From the NCBI RefSeq assembly GCF_014489115.1, contig NZ_JACTAH010000001.1, forward strand, positions 930,001-994,000: 64,000 bases of DNA, given 5' to 3'. Source of the DNA: Thauera sedimentorum (lineage in GTDB: Bacteria; Pseudomonadota; Gammaproteobacteria; Burkholderiales; Rhodocyclaceae). This document shows positions 43,501 through 52,663 of the stretch, piece by piece. Each line of letters opens with the position of its first letter. Position 1 is the stretch's first letter. The notes under the pieces are model-generated. The model searched no databases and was not told the DNA's origin. It was given only the letters and a program-made list of their open reading frames with translations. A program made the position numbers and the translations under genes.

Positions 43501-45165
43501 TCAGGGGTTGCGGATGTAGGCCTTGCGGCGCAGGTAGAACCACCAGTTGATCAGCACGCAGGCGGCGTAGAACACCGCGAAGCCGTACATCGCGTTCTCC
43601 GGCGTGCCGGCCTTGATCTGGCCGCCGATCACCACCGGGGCGATGAAGGAGCCGTAGGCCGCCACCGCCGAGGTCCAGCCCAGCACCGGGCCGCGCTGGT
43701 CGCGGTCGAACACCACGCCGACGGTGCGGAAGGTGGAGCCGTTGCCGATGCCCGAGGCGGCGAACAGCACGACGAAGAGCAGCATGAAGAGCAGGAAGTA
43801 CTGCTCGGGGGTAGCCGACTGGTAGGCCAGGTGCATGACGTAGCCGGTCGCCCCGGAAGCCACCACCAGCACGATGGAGATCCACTGGGTGACGATGGAG
43901 CCGCCCAGCTTGTCGGAGATCCAGCCGCCCACCGGGCGGATCAGCGCGCCGACGAAGGGGCCGATCCAGGCGAACATCAGCGCCGAGGGGGCGTTGGGGT
44001 TCTTGGCGTGCACCCAGGCGCCGGCATCCGCGTCGAACACGTGGGTGCTGCCGAAGATCACCGTGATCGACAGCGGCAGCGCCATCGAGAAGCCGATGAA
44101 GGAACCGAAGGTCACCACGTAGAGCGCGGTCATCGACCAGGTGTGCTTGTCGCGGAAGATCGCGAACTGCTTGCCGAGGTTGGCCTTCATCTCGCCGGTG
44201 GCGAGCGCCTTCATCGCGAACAGCGTGCCGAAGATGACCCCCGGCAGCACGATCCACATGCCGGCGCCCGACAGCAGGCCGGAGCCGCTGGGCGCGGGCA
44301 GGTAGAGCCAGAGGCCGATGCCGGCGACCACCAGCGCCATGCCGTAGAACAGCAGGATGCGGCCGAAGGCGGCGGCGGTGGAGCCGATGTTGGGCGATAC
44401 GGTCTTCAGGTTGTTCATGCCGAACCAGCCCACCACCGCCAGCGGCACCAGCAGCACCAGCCAGACGAAGCCGGCGTTCTGCACCCAGGTCGGCGTGCCG
44501 GCGGCGATCGAGCCGATCAGCGTGGCCGAATCCTTGACCAGGGCGATCGGCTCGCCGGCGGCGGCGCCGAACACGCCCACCGTCATCACCGCCGGGATCA
44601 ACAGCTGCGAAGTGGTGACGCCGAAGTTGCCCAGGCCGGCGTTCAGGCCCAGCGCGGTGCCCTGCAGGCGCTTCGGATAGAAGGTGGAGATGTTGGCCAT
44701 CGAGCAGGCGAAGTTGCCGCCGCCGATGCCCGAGAGCAGGGCCATCAGCTGGAACACCCACAGCGGGGTGGTGGTGTCGCGCAGCGCCAGGCCGGTGCCG
44801 AGCGCCGGGATCATCAGCAGCGCGGTGGTCAGCCACACCGTGTTGCGTCCGCCGCAGATGCGGATGAAGAAGGACGCCGGGATGCGCAGCGTGGCGCCGG
44901 ACAGGCCGGCGATCGCGGCGATGGTGAACAGCTGGTCGGGCTTGAAGGGGAAGCCGGCGTTGGCCATCTGCACGGTGATGATTCCCCACATCAGCCACAC
45001 CGCGAAGCCGCACAGCAGGCTAGGGATGGAGATCCACAGGTTGCGGCTGGCGATGCGGCTGCCGCCGTCGCGCCAGAACTGCTCGTCCTCCGGGTTCCAG
45101 TGCTCGATGTCGACGCCGCTGGCGGCGCGCGGGGCGTGCAGCGGCTGGACCTTGACAGTGTTCAT
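43501..45165 (-). CDS. Nitrate/nitrite transporter, NarK2-type
   Basis: A 554-residue major facilitator of the nitrate-nitrite porter family with 12 or more helices. Signatures: GGGNFACSMANISTFYPKRLQGTALGLNAGLGNFGVT (first NS motif; the conserved Arg lies in TM2, LRIPASFFIRICGG) and GFVVFGSFIGFSMALPL plus GNGSTFRTVGVVF in the second half. The extended central loop and N-terminal cytoplasmic helix (WNPEDEQFWRDGG) fit the nitrate/nitrite antiporter type. Located between narK1 and narG. Start ATG 45165 chosen; an upstream start would overlap the spacer to narK1. Confidence 0.9.
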   Translation of the reverse strand: MNTVKVQPLHAPRAASGVDIEHWNPEDEQFWRDGGSRIASRNLWISIPSLLCGFAVWLMWGIITVQMANAGFPFKPDQLFTIAAIAGLSGATLRIPASFFIRICGGRNTVWLTTALLMIPALGTGLALRDTTTPLWVFQLMALLSGIGGGNFACSMANISTFYPKRLQGTALGLNAGLGNFGVTTSQLLIPAVMTVGVFGAAAGEPIALVKDSATLIGSIAAGTPTWVQNAGFVWLVLLVPLAVVGWFGMNNLKTVSPNIGSTAAAFGRILLFYGMALVVAGIGLWLYLPAPSGSGLLSGAGMWIVLPGVIFGTLFAMKALATGEMKANLGKQFAIFRDKHTWSMTALYVVTFGSFIGFSMALPLSITVIFGSTHVFDADAGAWVHAKNPNAPSALMFAWIGPFVGALIRPVGGWISDKLGGSIVTQWISIVLVVASGATGYVMHLAYQSATPEQYFLLFMLLFVVLFAASGIGNGSTFRTVGVVFDRDQRGPVLGWTSAVAAYGSFIAPVVIGGQIKAGTPENAMYGFAVFYAACVLINWWFYLRRKAYIRNP

Positions 45166-45198
45166 GGGCAGATCTCCAGGCAAATGGGGGCGTGCGGG

Positions 45199-46476
45199 TC
45201 AGCGCGAGAGGACGGTGACCGGGGCCGCGCTGCGCGCCTCGTCGGCGCCGTGCAGCACGTCGGTGCGCCGCACTTCGGTCCAGTACATCCAGATCAGCGA
45301 CACCCAGGTGACGCCGTAGAGCAGCATGAAGGCGCTGGAACGCACGCCGGTGAGGTCGAGCAGGGCGCCGAACATGATCGGCAGCAGGAAGCCGCCCAGC
45401 CCGCCGATCAGGCCGACGATGCCGGACACCGCGCCGATCTCGTGGGGGAATTCGTCCGAGATGTACTTGAACACCGAGGCCTTGCCGAAGGCCCAGGCCA
45501 CGCCGACGACGAACATCAGCGCGGTGAAGACCCACACGTTGTGGTGGATCTCGAAAGTGCGCGGGCCATCCACCGTTAGCACGGTGAATTCGGTGTGCGG
45601 GTAGGAGAGCAGGAACAGGCAGATCCACGACACCCACATCACCCACCAGGTGACCTTGTGCGCGCCGTAGCGGTCGGAGAGCCAGCCGCCCACCGCGCGC
45701 AGCACGCCGCCGGGCAGCGAGAAACAGGCGGCCAGCAGGGCGGCCACTTCCAGGCCGAGGCCGAACTCGGACACGTAGTACTTGGTCATCCACAGCGCCA
45801 GCGCCACGTAGCCGCCGAACACGATGGAGTAGTACTGGCAGTACTTCCACACCCGCGGGTTGCGCAGCACGCGCAGCTGGTCGGAGAAGCTCACCTGCGA
45901 GCCCACACGGTGCCCTGGGTCGTCATAGGTGAAGAACCAGAAGGCCAGGGCGACGATGAGCATCGCCGCGGCGAAGGCCTGCGGCACGAACTGCCAGCCG
46001 AAGGCCACCACCAGCGCCGGGGCGACGAACTTGGTGAGCGCCGCGCCGGAGTTGCCGGCGCCGAACACGCCCATCGCGAAGCCCTGGTTGCGGCGCTCGA
46101 ACCAGCGCGCGCAGTAGGCAATGCCTACCGAGAAGGAGCCGCCGGCCACGCCCACGAACAGGCCGGCGAGCAGGAACTGCCAGTACTGGGTGGCCTGCGA
46201 GATCAGCCAGATCGGCAGCACGGTGGCGAGCATCAGAAGGAAGAACACCACGCGCCCGCCGAACTTGTCGGTCATCATTCCCAGCGGCAGGCGCACCAGC
46301 GAGCCGGTGAGCACCGGGGTGGCGGCGAGCAGGCCGAACTGGGTCTCGTTGAGCGCCAGCAGTTCCTTGATCGGGATGCCGATCACCGCGAACAGCATCC
46401 ACGCGGCGAAGCACATGGTGAATGCCGTGGTGCTCATGATCAGTACCGAGAGTTGCTGCCAGCGCCGTGTTGCCAT
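45199..46476 (-). CDS. Nitrate transporter, NarK1-type
   Basis: A 425-residue 12-helix major facilitator of the nitrate porter family, beginning MATRRWQQLSVLIMSTTAF. Signatures: LVRLPLGMMTDKFGGRVVFF, GVAGGSFSVGIAYCARWFERRNQGFAMGVFGAGNSGAALTKF and GGVLRAVGGWLSDRYGAHKV. The compact size and motif set resemble NarK1 (proton-nitrate symport type) rather than the longer partner. The in-frame upstream ATG at 46512 lacks a ribosome site; ATG 46476 has GGGAG just before it. First gene of narK1K2GHJI. Confidence 0.88.
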   Translation of the reverse strand: MATRRWQQLSVLIMSTTAFTMCFAAWMLFAVIGIPIKELLALNETQFGLLAATPVLTGSLVRLPLGMMTDKFGGRVVFFLLMLATVLPIWLISQATQYWQFLLAGLFVGVAGGSFSVGIAYCARWFERRNQGFAMGVFGAGNSGAALTKFVAPALVVAFGWQFVPQAFAAAMLIVALAFWFFTYDDPGHRVGSQVSFSDQLRVLRNPRVWKYCQYYSIVFGGYVALALWMTKYYVSEFGLGLEVAALLAACFSLPGGVLRAVGGWLSDRYGAHKVTWWVMWVSWICLFLLSYPHTEFTVLTVDGPRTFEIHHNVWVFTALMFVVGVAWAFGKASVFKYISDEFPHEIGAVSGIVGLIGGLGGFLLPIMFGALLDLTGVRSSAFMLLYGVTWVSLIWMYWTEVRRTDVLHGADEARSAAPVTVLSR

Positions 46477-46573
46477 CTCCCACCTCGTTCCGTGAAAGCC
46501 CTGTGGCTCCATACGGGGAGGAAGTCTGGCGATTCGCGCGGGCGGCGACCATTCGCCGGAAGCAGGGGGTGGG

Positions 46574-46583
46574 GGACTAGTTC
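46574..46583. promoter_or_regulatory. GGACTAGTTC site upstream of narK1
   Basis: Near-palindromic GGACTAGTTC about 100 bases before narK1, matched by GGACTAGTCC at 47593-47602 at nearly the same distance before the Crp/Fnr gene. A shared operator is possible; also a small palindrome CGGCGA...TCGCCG lies just downstream at 46545-46559. Confidence 0.35.
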
Positions 46584-46644
46584 TTCCGGGTAAAGCGCAG
46601 GGCCGGGGGCGTCCGTGGATGCACGGTGGGCCGCAGCGTCAACG

Positions 46645-46683
46645 AAAAAAACGGCTGCCGCGGCACGATATCGCGGCAGCCGT
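46645..46683 (-). terminator. Rho-independent terminator of the Crp/Fnr gene
   Basis: Minus-strand stem ACGGCTGCCGCGA with a complementary arm (46651-46683, GC-rich, seven-base loop), then a run of seven T on that strand (A-run 46645-46651). Confidence 0.85.
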
Positions 46684-46701
46684 CGGGAAAGACCAGCGCA
46701 C

Positions 46702-47487
46702 TCAGTGTGCGTGGTCGGGGAAGGGTGCCGGGGTGGTCAGCTGCACCAGCTGTTCGCGGGCGCAGATGCGGATGCGGCGGCCCGAGACGCGCAGCACGCC
46801 GGAATCCATCATCCGGCGCAGCACGCGCGACAGGCTTTCCTTGCTCAGGTTGAGCAGCGAGGCAATGGTGGCCTTGGGTGCCGGCAGGGTCAGCCAGGGT
46901 GCAGACGGCTCGGCGCGCTCGGCCAGTTCCAGCAGGTAGGCCGCCACGCGCACGTCGGCGGTGGTCGGCGAGGCCACGCCTATGCTGTCGATCAGGCGCT
47001 GGATGCGCGCGGTCACGGTGCGCAGCATGCGCTGGCACAGCGCATGGTCGGTGGCCACGGCGGTGAGCACGCAGGCCTTGTCCACGTGCAGCAGCGTGGT
47101 CGGGGCGACCGTTTCGGTCCACGTGCGGTAGCGCTCGCCGGTGAATACGCCGATCTCGCCGAACATGCGGCCGTGCTCGAAGAGTTCCACCACCCGGCTG
47201 CGCGCATCCGCACCCAGCGCCACCAGCTTGACGCCACCGGCGACCACGAAGAACAGGCCGGTGGGCGCCGAGCCGCGGTCGAACACCGGCGTGCCCGGTT
47301 CGTACTCGATCAGGCGTGCACCGGCCGCCAGCCCGGCCAGCGAGTCCGCGTCGATGTCCTGCAGCACCGGCATCGTGGCGAGCAGTTGCGCAAGATCAGG
47401 CGCCGCCTCGGCTTCCGGCGCGCCGAGGCCGCAGGCGGAACATCGGACATGCGGGAAAGCATCGATGGCGAGGCCGGGAATGGACAT
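46702..47487 (-). CDS. Crp/Fnr-family transcriptional regulator
   Basis: A 261-residue regulator: N-terminal leader with a CSACGLG pair (Cys27/Cys30 region), cyclic-nucleotide-binding-like beta roll (TPVFDRGSAPTGLFFVVAGGVKLV, GRMFGEIGVFTGERYRTW), dimerisation helix, and a winged helix-turn-helix with TIASLLNLSKESLSRVLRRM. FNR needs four cysteines for its Fe-S cluster; here only the first pair is obvious, and others (ACVL, ALCQ) are elsewhere, so an oxygen-sensing cluster is uncertain. Immediately upstream of the nar operon on the same strand and with its own terminator, so likely its regulator. Confidence 0.85.
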   Translation of the reverse strand: MSIPGLAIDAFPHVRCSACGLGAPEAEAAPDLAQLLATMPVLQDIDADSLAGLAAGARLIEYEPGTPVFDRGSAPTGLFFVVAGGVKLVALGADARSRVVELFEHGRMFGEIGVFTGERYRTWTETVAPTTLLHVDKACVLTAVATDHALCQRMLRTVTARIQRLIDSIGVASPTTADVRVAAYLLELAERAEPSAPWLTLPAPKATIASLLNLSKESLSRVLRRMMDSGVLRVSGRRIRICAREQLVQLTTPAPFPDHAH

Positions 47488-47770
47488 GCTTGAATCTCCT
47501 GCCTGGACGGAAAAGGCCATTGGGGCAGATGCATGCTAGGACGGGGCTGCGCGGCCGGCCATCCGCCGGATGGGCTAGAAGCTCATCCAAAAGGACTAGT
47601 CCTCCGTGCTTGCGGCGCTTGCCGGGCGGTGCCGAAAAAGTCCGCCAAAAAGCGAATCGCCGCGGGTATTCTTTGCGTACCGGTGCTGGCGGGCGCTGTC
47701 ACGGCGGCAGCCGGAACCGGAAGAACCGGTGTTTTGCGTCCGTGTTCATCGAGAGTTTTTTCAGGGGCCG
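47488..47770. promoter_or_regulatory. Divergent control region, Crp/Fnr gene and GGDEF-EAL gene
   Basis: 283 bases between divergent starts. Contains the palindrome GGACTAGTCC (47593-47602), the CCGGC-GGATG-GCCGG palindrome (47557-47571) and no credible FNR box or gene. A frame reading through 47606-47770 extends the downstream protein upstream but lacks a signal and is not chosen. Confidence 0.4.
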
Positions 47771-50371
47771 ATGCTGCGTAAGCTGACCACCTTCTTCCGG
47801 CCTGCTGCCATGGCCGCGACCGCCGCCATGGCGTGCGCCCTGCTGCTGGCGGGCTGCGATGCCGAGCATGCCGCGCGTACCGTGCGCGTCGGCATCTACG
47901 ACAATCCGCCCAAAGTGTATGTCGACGACGACGGGCGGCCTGCCGGGCTGTTCGTCGACCTGCTGGAGCGGATCGCCGCCGAGGAAGGCTGGCGCATCGA
48001 GCCGGTGCGCTGCGGCTGGGCGGCCTGCCTGGCGCAGCTCGAGCGCGGCGAGCTGGACCTGATGCCGGACGTGGCCTACTCGGAGGAGCGTGCCGAGCGC
48101 TTCGATTTCCATGCCCGCTCGGTCACCCACGACTGGTCGCAGGTTGCCGTGCGGCCCGGTTCGCCGATCGCCCTGATGTCCGATCTCGCGGGCAAGCGGG
48201 TGGCGCTGCTGCGCGGTGGCCTGCATCAGCCGACGCTCGACGAGCAGATGGGGGACGCTGGCTTCGCCTACGAGGCGGTCGAAGTCGACTCCCTGCCCGA
48301 GGCCTATGCCGCGGTGGCCGAAGGGCGGGTGGACGCGGCGGTGGCCAACCACTACTTCGCGGCGTGGAACAACGCCCGCTACGGCCTGGCGGAGACGCCT
48401 ATCGCCTTCCGCACCGTGAGCCTGTACTTTGCCGCGCCGCGCGGCAGCGGCGCCGACCTGCTGGCGACCATGGACCGCTACCTGGATGCCTGGCGGCAGG
48501 ACCCCGACTCGCCGTACTACGAATCCCTGCGCCGCGCGCTGGCGCCGGCCGAAGGCGATGCGCCCGCGCACCTGCGCGCCGGACTGGTCGCCGTCGCCCT
48601 GCTGGCCGTGCTGCTCGGCGGCGCAGCGCTGGCGCTGCGCTGGCAGGTGGCGCTGCGCACCCGCGAGCTCGAAACCGCCAGCCAGCGGCTCAACCGCGTG
48701 CTCGAATCCGGCCCCTGCGTGCTCTACGCGCTGCGCCGCAGCGACGACGAGATCAGCACCGAATGGGTCAGCGCCAACATCGCCCGCCTGTACGGCTACT
48801 CGGTGGCCGAGGCAATGCGCCCCGACTGGTGGGCGGAGCATGTGCATCCCGACGACCTGGAACGTGCGCAGGCCGCCTTCGACATGCTCGACGACCAGGC
48901 TCACGTCATCCACGACTACCGCATCATCGACGCGGCCGGCAATGTGCGCCATGTGCGCGACGAACTGCGCCGTGCCAACGAAGGCGGGCAGGTACGATAC
49001 TTCGGCATCTGGAGCGACGTCACCGAGATCCGCGAGCAGGAAGCGCAGATCGGCTTCGTCACCAGCCACGACCTGACCACCGGCCTGCCCAACCGCGCGC
49101 TGTTCGGCGACCGGCTGGCCCATGCCCTGCAGCGCGCACATCGCCACGCCGGGCGGCTCGCCCTGCTGTTCATCGACCTGGACCGCTTCAAGCATGTCAA
49201 CGACAGCCTCGGGCATGCTGCGGGCGATCAACTGCTGTGCGAAGCGGCCATCCGCATCGGCCGGCTGGTCGCCGAAGAACACACTTTCGCGCGCGTGGGC
49301 GGCGACGAGTTCGCCGTGCTGCTGGAGGATGCCCGCCCGCAAGAGGTCTCGCTGCTCGCCGAGCGCATCGTCGGCGCCTTCTCGCAGCCGATCGCGCTCG
49401 GTGGCCATTCGATCGTGATCACCGCCAGTGTGGGCCTGGCCCTGCACCCGGACGACGGCAACGATCCCGACACCCTCATCAAGCACGCCGAACTGGCCAT
49501 GTACGAGGCCAAGAACTCCGGGCGCAACACCTGGCGCTTCTTCGCCCCGCAACTGGGCGAGGCCGCCTCGCGCCGCCTGCTGCTGGAAGGCGCGCTGCGC
49601 CAGGCTGCCGGCAAAGGCGAACTGCTGCTGCACTACCAGCCGCAGTACGAGCTTGCCGACGGACGGCTGGTGGGGCTGGAGGCGCTGGTGCGCTGGCAGC
49701 ACCCGGAGCAGGGCCTGGTGCCGCCGGCCATGTTCATCGGCATTGCCGAGGAGATCGGCATCATCGAGCAGATCGACGCCTGGGTGCTCGACGAGGCCTG
49801 CCGCCAGCTCGCCGCATGGGACCGCAGCGGCCTGCGGGTGCCGCGGGTGTCGGTGAACCTCTCTGCGCTGGAACTGGAAAGCGCCGGACTGGTGGATCGG
49901 GTGGGCGCTGTGGTGGCGAACCACGGCCTGGGCGCCGACCGCCTCGAGCTCGAAGTCACCGAGTCGGTGATCATGCGCGATCCGGCCACCGCCGAGCATG
50001 CGCTGGCCGGCCTCAAGGCCCTCGGGGTGCAGCTGGCTGTCGACGACTTCGGCACCGGCTACTCCAGCCTGGCCTACCTCAAGCGCCTGCCGATCGACCG
50101 CCTCAAGATCGACCGCTCCTTCGTGCAGGACATCGGCAGTTCGGCCAGCGACGAATCCATCGTCCGCGCCATCATCGCCCTGGCAGACAGCCTGGGCCTG
50201 GAGACGGTGGCCGAAGGCGTGGAGACGGCCGAGCACGCCGCCTTCCTGCGTGCCGAAGGCTGCCGCATGGGCCAGGGCTACCTCTTCGCCCGCCCGCTGC
50301 CGGTGGACGAACTGGCGGCCTTGCTGGGTGGCGGCGCCGAACTTGCCGACGGCGCCCAAACCGTCGGCTAG
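47771..50371 (+). CDS. Periplasmic-sensor GGDEF-EAL lipoprotein (SBP-TM-PAS-GGDEF-EAL)
   Basis: An 866-residue membrane c-di-GMP protein. The N-terminus is a lipoprotein signal with lipobox LLLAGC (Cys29). Residues about 38-255 are a solute-binding-protein (family 3) fold (VRVGIYDNPPKVYVDDDGRP, GELDLMPDVAYSEERAE, GKRVALLRGG), then one TM helix (VAVALLAVLLGGAALALRW), a PAS/PAC domain (about 300-420), GGDEF with intact core GGDEF but no RxxD I-site, and EAL with EALVRW, VSVNLSALEL, LEVTESVI, DDFGTGYSSL, KIDRSFV. Both activities may be present. Ligand of the periplasmic domain unknown. Start at ATG 47771, preceded by AGGGGCC. Confidence 0.93.
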   Translation: MLRKLTTFFRPAAMAATAAMACALLLAGCDAEHAARTVRVGIYDNPPKVYVDDDGRPAGLFVDLLERIAAEEGWRIEPVRCGWAACLAQLERGELDLMPDVAYSEERAERFDFHARSVTHDWSQVAVRPGSPIALMSDLAGKRVALLRGGLHQPTLDEQMGDAGFAYEAVEVDSLPEAYAAVAEGRVDAAVANHYFAAWNNARYGLAETPIAFRTVSLYFAAPRGSGADLLATMDRYLDAWRQDPDSPYYESLRRALAPAEGDAPAHLRAGLVAVALLAVLLGGAALALRWQVALRTRELETASQRLNRVLESGPCVLYALRRSDDEISTEWVSANIARLYGYSVAEAMRPDWWAEHVHPDDLERAQAAFDMLDDQAHVIHDYRIIDAAGNVRHVRDELRRANEGGQVRYFGIWSDVTEIREQEAQIGFVTSHDLTTGLPNRALFGDRLAHALQRAHRHAGRLALLFIDLDRFKHVNDSLGHAAGDQLLCEAAIRIGRLVAEEHTFARVGGDEFAVLLEDARPQEVSLLAERIVGAFSQPIALGGHSIVITASVGLALHPDDGNDPDTLIKHAELAMYEAKNSGRNTWRFFAPQLGEAASRRLLLEGALRQAAGKGELLLHYQPQYELADGRLVGLEALVRWQHPEQGLVPPAMFIGIAEEIGIIEQIDAWVLDEACRQLAAWDRSGLRVPRVSVNLSALELESAGLVDRVGAVVANHGLGADRLELEVTESVIMRDPATAEHALAGLKALGVQLAVDDFGTGYSSLAYLKRLPIDRLKIDRSFVQDIGSSASDESIVRAIIALADSLGLETVAEGVETAEHAAFLRAEGCRMGQGYLFARPLPVDELAALLGGGAELADGAQTVG

Positions 50372-50419
50372 GCAGGGTGCCGTCGCCCCGAACTCCAACG
50401 CCTACCACATCATCTCCCG

Positions 50420-50446
50420 TTGGAGCGGCCTTGGCCGCGATGCGGC
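50420..50446. repeat. Single degenerate REP-like unit
   Basis: TTGGAGCGGCCTTGGCCGCGA and flanking TGCGG match the edges of the REP-like unit found at 6267-6335 and 52486-52565, with GGCCTTGGCC replacing GGGCTTGCCC. Lies between convergent genes. Confidence 0.6.
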
Positions 50447-50512
50447 GGTTCTTCAGCCCTTGGCGTAAGGAAGATGCGTGGATGCCCTCGGGTCGTGGTG
50501 CTGCGCCGTTTC

Positions 50513-52255
50513 CTACTCTGCCGCCTTCAGCGAGTTCAGCTCCTGCCCGCGCTGCAGTTCCAGGCGGCGGTGCACCACGTCTTCCGGCGCGCCGGTCAGG
50601 CTGAGCACGCGACCGGCCAGTTGCAGGCTGGCTTCCAGGGTCTCGGGCACCACCTCGGTGGCGCCCAGGGCCAGCAGCCGCGCGGCGTGCCTGGCGTCGC
50701 GCGCACGGGCCAGCACCGGCAGCTGGGGCCATTCGGCGCGCACCACTTCCACCACGTGCTCGACCGCGTTCGGGTTGTCCATGGTCAGCACCAGCATGCT
50801 GGCATTCTCGGCGTTGGCGCGGCGCAGCAGTTCCAGCCGTGAAGCGTTGCCGAAGAACACCGGCAGGCCGTCGGCGCGCGCGTCGGCCACGTGCTTGGCG
50901 CTGGTGTCCAGCGCCACATAGGGAATGTTGTCCGCGTCCAGCGTGCGCGCCAGCAGGCGGCCGATGCGCCCGAAGCCGGCGATCAGCACGTGGCCCTGGA
51001 TGGGGCCGAGGCTTTCCAGGTTGCCTTCTTCGGTCTGCTGCGTGCTGGCGCTGGTGAGCCGCGAGGACAGACGGCTCGCGGTGCTGGCCACCAGCGGAGT
51101 GACCACCATGGTCATGCCGGTGACGATGAGCATGAACTGGGCGACGTCGGTGGGAATCAGTCCCAGGCTCATCGCCAGGCCGACCACCACGAAGGCGAAC
51201 TCGCCGCCCTGGCCGAGCAGCAGGCCGGCTTCCAGCGAGGTGTGGCGCGGCAGGCCGAAGGCGATGCACAGCCCGGCGGTGATCACCGACTTGATGACGA
51301 AGAGGCCGATCACCGAGGCCACGATCCAGCCGAAGGCGTCGGCCACCACGCGGTAGTCGATGCCCATGCCCACCGACATGAAGAACAGCCCGAGCAGCAG
51401 GCCCTTGAAGGGCTCGATGTCCACCTCGATCTGGTGGCGGAACTCGGTCTCGGCCAGCAGCAGGCCGGCGAGGAAGGCGCCCAGCGCCATCGACAGCCCG
51501 GTGGCGCCGGTGATCGACGAGGCCACCACGATGGTGAGCAGGGTGGCGGCCATGAACATCTCGGCATTGCCCGAGCGGGTGACCATGGACAGCATCGGCC
51601 GCAGGATCAGCCGGCCCCCCAGGTAGATGGCCACGATCACCGCCGCAGCCTTGCCCAGGGCCATGGCCAGCGACATGCCGAGGTCGCCGCCGGTCTTGGC
51701 ACCCAGCACGCCGACGATGAACAGGATGGGCACCACCGCCAAGTCCTGCATCAGCAGGATGGAGAAGCTGGAGCGCCCCAGCGGCGAGGCGAGCTCGCGC
51801 CGCTCCACCAGCAACTGCATGACGATGGCGGTGGACGACAGCGCCAGGCAGGCGCCCAGCACCACCGAGGCGCCCGGCGTGTTGCCGAACTCGCGCGCCA
51901 CCAGGCCGATCACCGTGGCGGTGATGAGGATCTGCAGGCTGCCCAGGCCGAACACCAGCTTGCGCATCGCCCACAGGCGGTCGAGCGAGAGCTCCAGGCC
52001 GATCATGAACAGCAGGAAGATCACCCCGAGTTCGGCCAGCGCCTGCACGCCCTTGAGGTCGGTGATGACCGCGTATTCGAGCCAGGGAAAGTCGGTGGCG
52101 AACAGGCCCAGGCCGTAAGGGCCGACGATGCCGCCGATGATCAGGTAGCCCAGCACCGGGCTGATGCGCAGGTGGTGGAGCAGGGGCACCGCGATGCCCG
52201 CGGTCATCAGGAAGACGACGATCTCGCGCAGATGGGGGATGGCGTGGGCTTCCAT
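50513..52255 (-). CDS. KefB/KefC-type cation:proton antiporter with RCK domain
   Basis: A 580-residue monovalent cation:proton antiporter-2 family protein. Residues about 1-400 hold 12-13 helices with AELGVIFLLFMIGLELS, ALSSTAIVMQLL, GLLLGLFFMSVGMGID and GQGGEFAFVVVGLAMS; residues about 425-540 are a TrkA-N/RCK nucleotide-binding domain (VLIAGFGRIGRLLARTLDADN, the Rossmann loop). KefB/C proteins export K+ when glutathione adducts form; no kefF/kefG ancillary gene is adjacent. Monocistronic, convergent with the GGDEF-EAL gene. Confidence 0.9.
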   Translation of the reverse strand: MEAHAIPHLREIVVFLMTAGIAVPLLHHLRISPVLGYLIIGGIVGPYGLGLFATDFPWLEYAVITDLKGVQALAELGVIFLLFMIGLELSLDRLWAMRKLVFGLGSLQILITATVIGLVAREFGNTPGASVVLGACLALSSTAIVMQLLVERRELASPLGRSSFSILLMQDLAVVPILFIVGVLGAKTGGDLGMSLAMALGKAAAVIVAIYLGGRLILRPMLSMVTRSGNAEMFMAATLLTIVVASSITGATGLSMALGAFLAGLLLAETEFRHQIEVDIEPFKGLLLGLFFMSVGMGIDYRVVADAFGWIVASVIGLFVIKSVITAGLCIAFGLPRHTSLEAGLLLGQGGEFAFVVVGLAMSLGLIPTDVAQFMLIVTGMTMVVTPLVASTASRLSSRLTSASTQQTEEGNLESLGPIQGHVLIAGFGRIGRLLARTLDADNIPYVALDTSAKHVADARADGLPVFFGNASRLELLRRANAENASMLVLTMDNPNAVEHVVEVVRAEWPQLPVLARARDARHAARLLALGATEVVPETLEASLQLAGRVLSLTGAPEDVVHRRLELQRGQELNSLKAAE

Positions 52256-52663
52256 GCTCAGGCGATCCGGTGTGCGTTGGCGGGGTGGGGGCGTGCGGCC
52301 TTGGGTTCGGACATGATGTAGTGGTGTGGTCGTGGTGCCGGCCGCTGGCCAATCCGGGCGGTCATGCGCATCCGGGGTGTGCGGCCTTGTTTTGGTGCAT
52401 TGTAGCCGAGGGGGGCTGCACGCCGGTGGGGCGTGGCAGGGTGGGTGCGGTGTTGGCGGCGATGCAATGCTTGTTTCCTTGCAGGCCGCAATCGCGGGCA
52501 AGCCCGCTCCTACACAACCGACGGTCGCTTTGGTAGCGGTAGGAGCGGGCTTGCCCGCGATGCGGCGCTCGTTTCCCGGGGGCGCTGATCGCGACAGGGG
52601 TCACTTCTGCCCCTTGGCACGGCGATTGCAAAGCAGCTCGCACCCTCCCGCCCCGGAACCCGC
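52256..52663. other. 408-base intergenic region between divergent antiporter and permease-kinase genes
   Basis: No gene seen. It contains a minus-strand TACAAT (52399-52404) as a weak -10 for the antiporter gene, and a REP-like pair (52486-52565). No credible -35 boxes or FNR/NarL sites were found by eye. Confidence 0.5.
52486..52565. repeat. REP-like inverted pair
   Basis: Inverted copies at 52486-52513 and 52539-52565 of the same unit as at 6267-6335 (core GGAGCGGGCTTGCCCGC), separated by about 25 bases. Copies are nearly identical to those 46 kb away, so the element is recent or under constraint. Confidence 0.8.

Noticed and set aside
39732..43550. 1272-codon open frame on the plus strand opposite narG
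   Set aside because: Antisense shadow of narG in high-GC DNA: composition is His/Val/Gly/Arg-rich with no domain, and the minus-strand narG is unmistakable.
47699..50398. 899-codon minus-strand frame opposite the GGDEF-EAL gene
   Set aside because: Shadow frame; the plus-strand product has intact GGDEF and EAL motifs and the antisense product has none.
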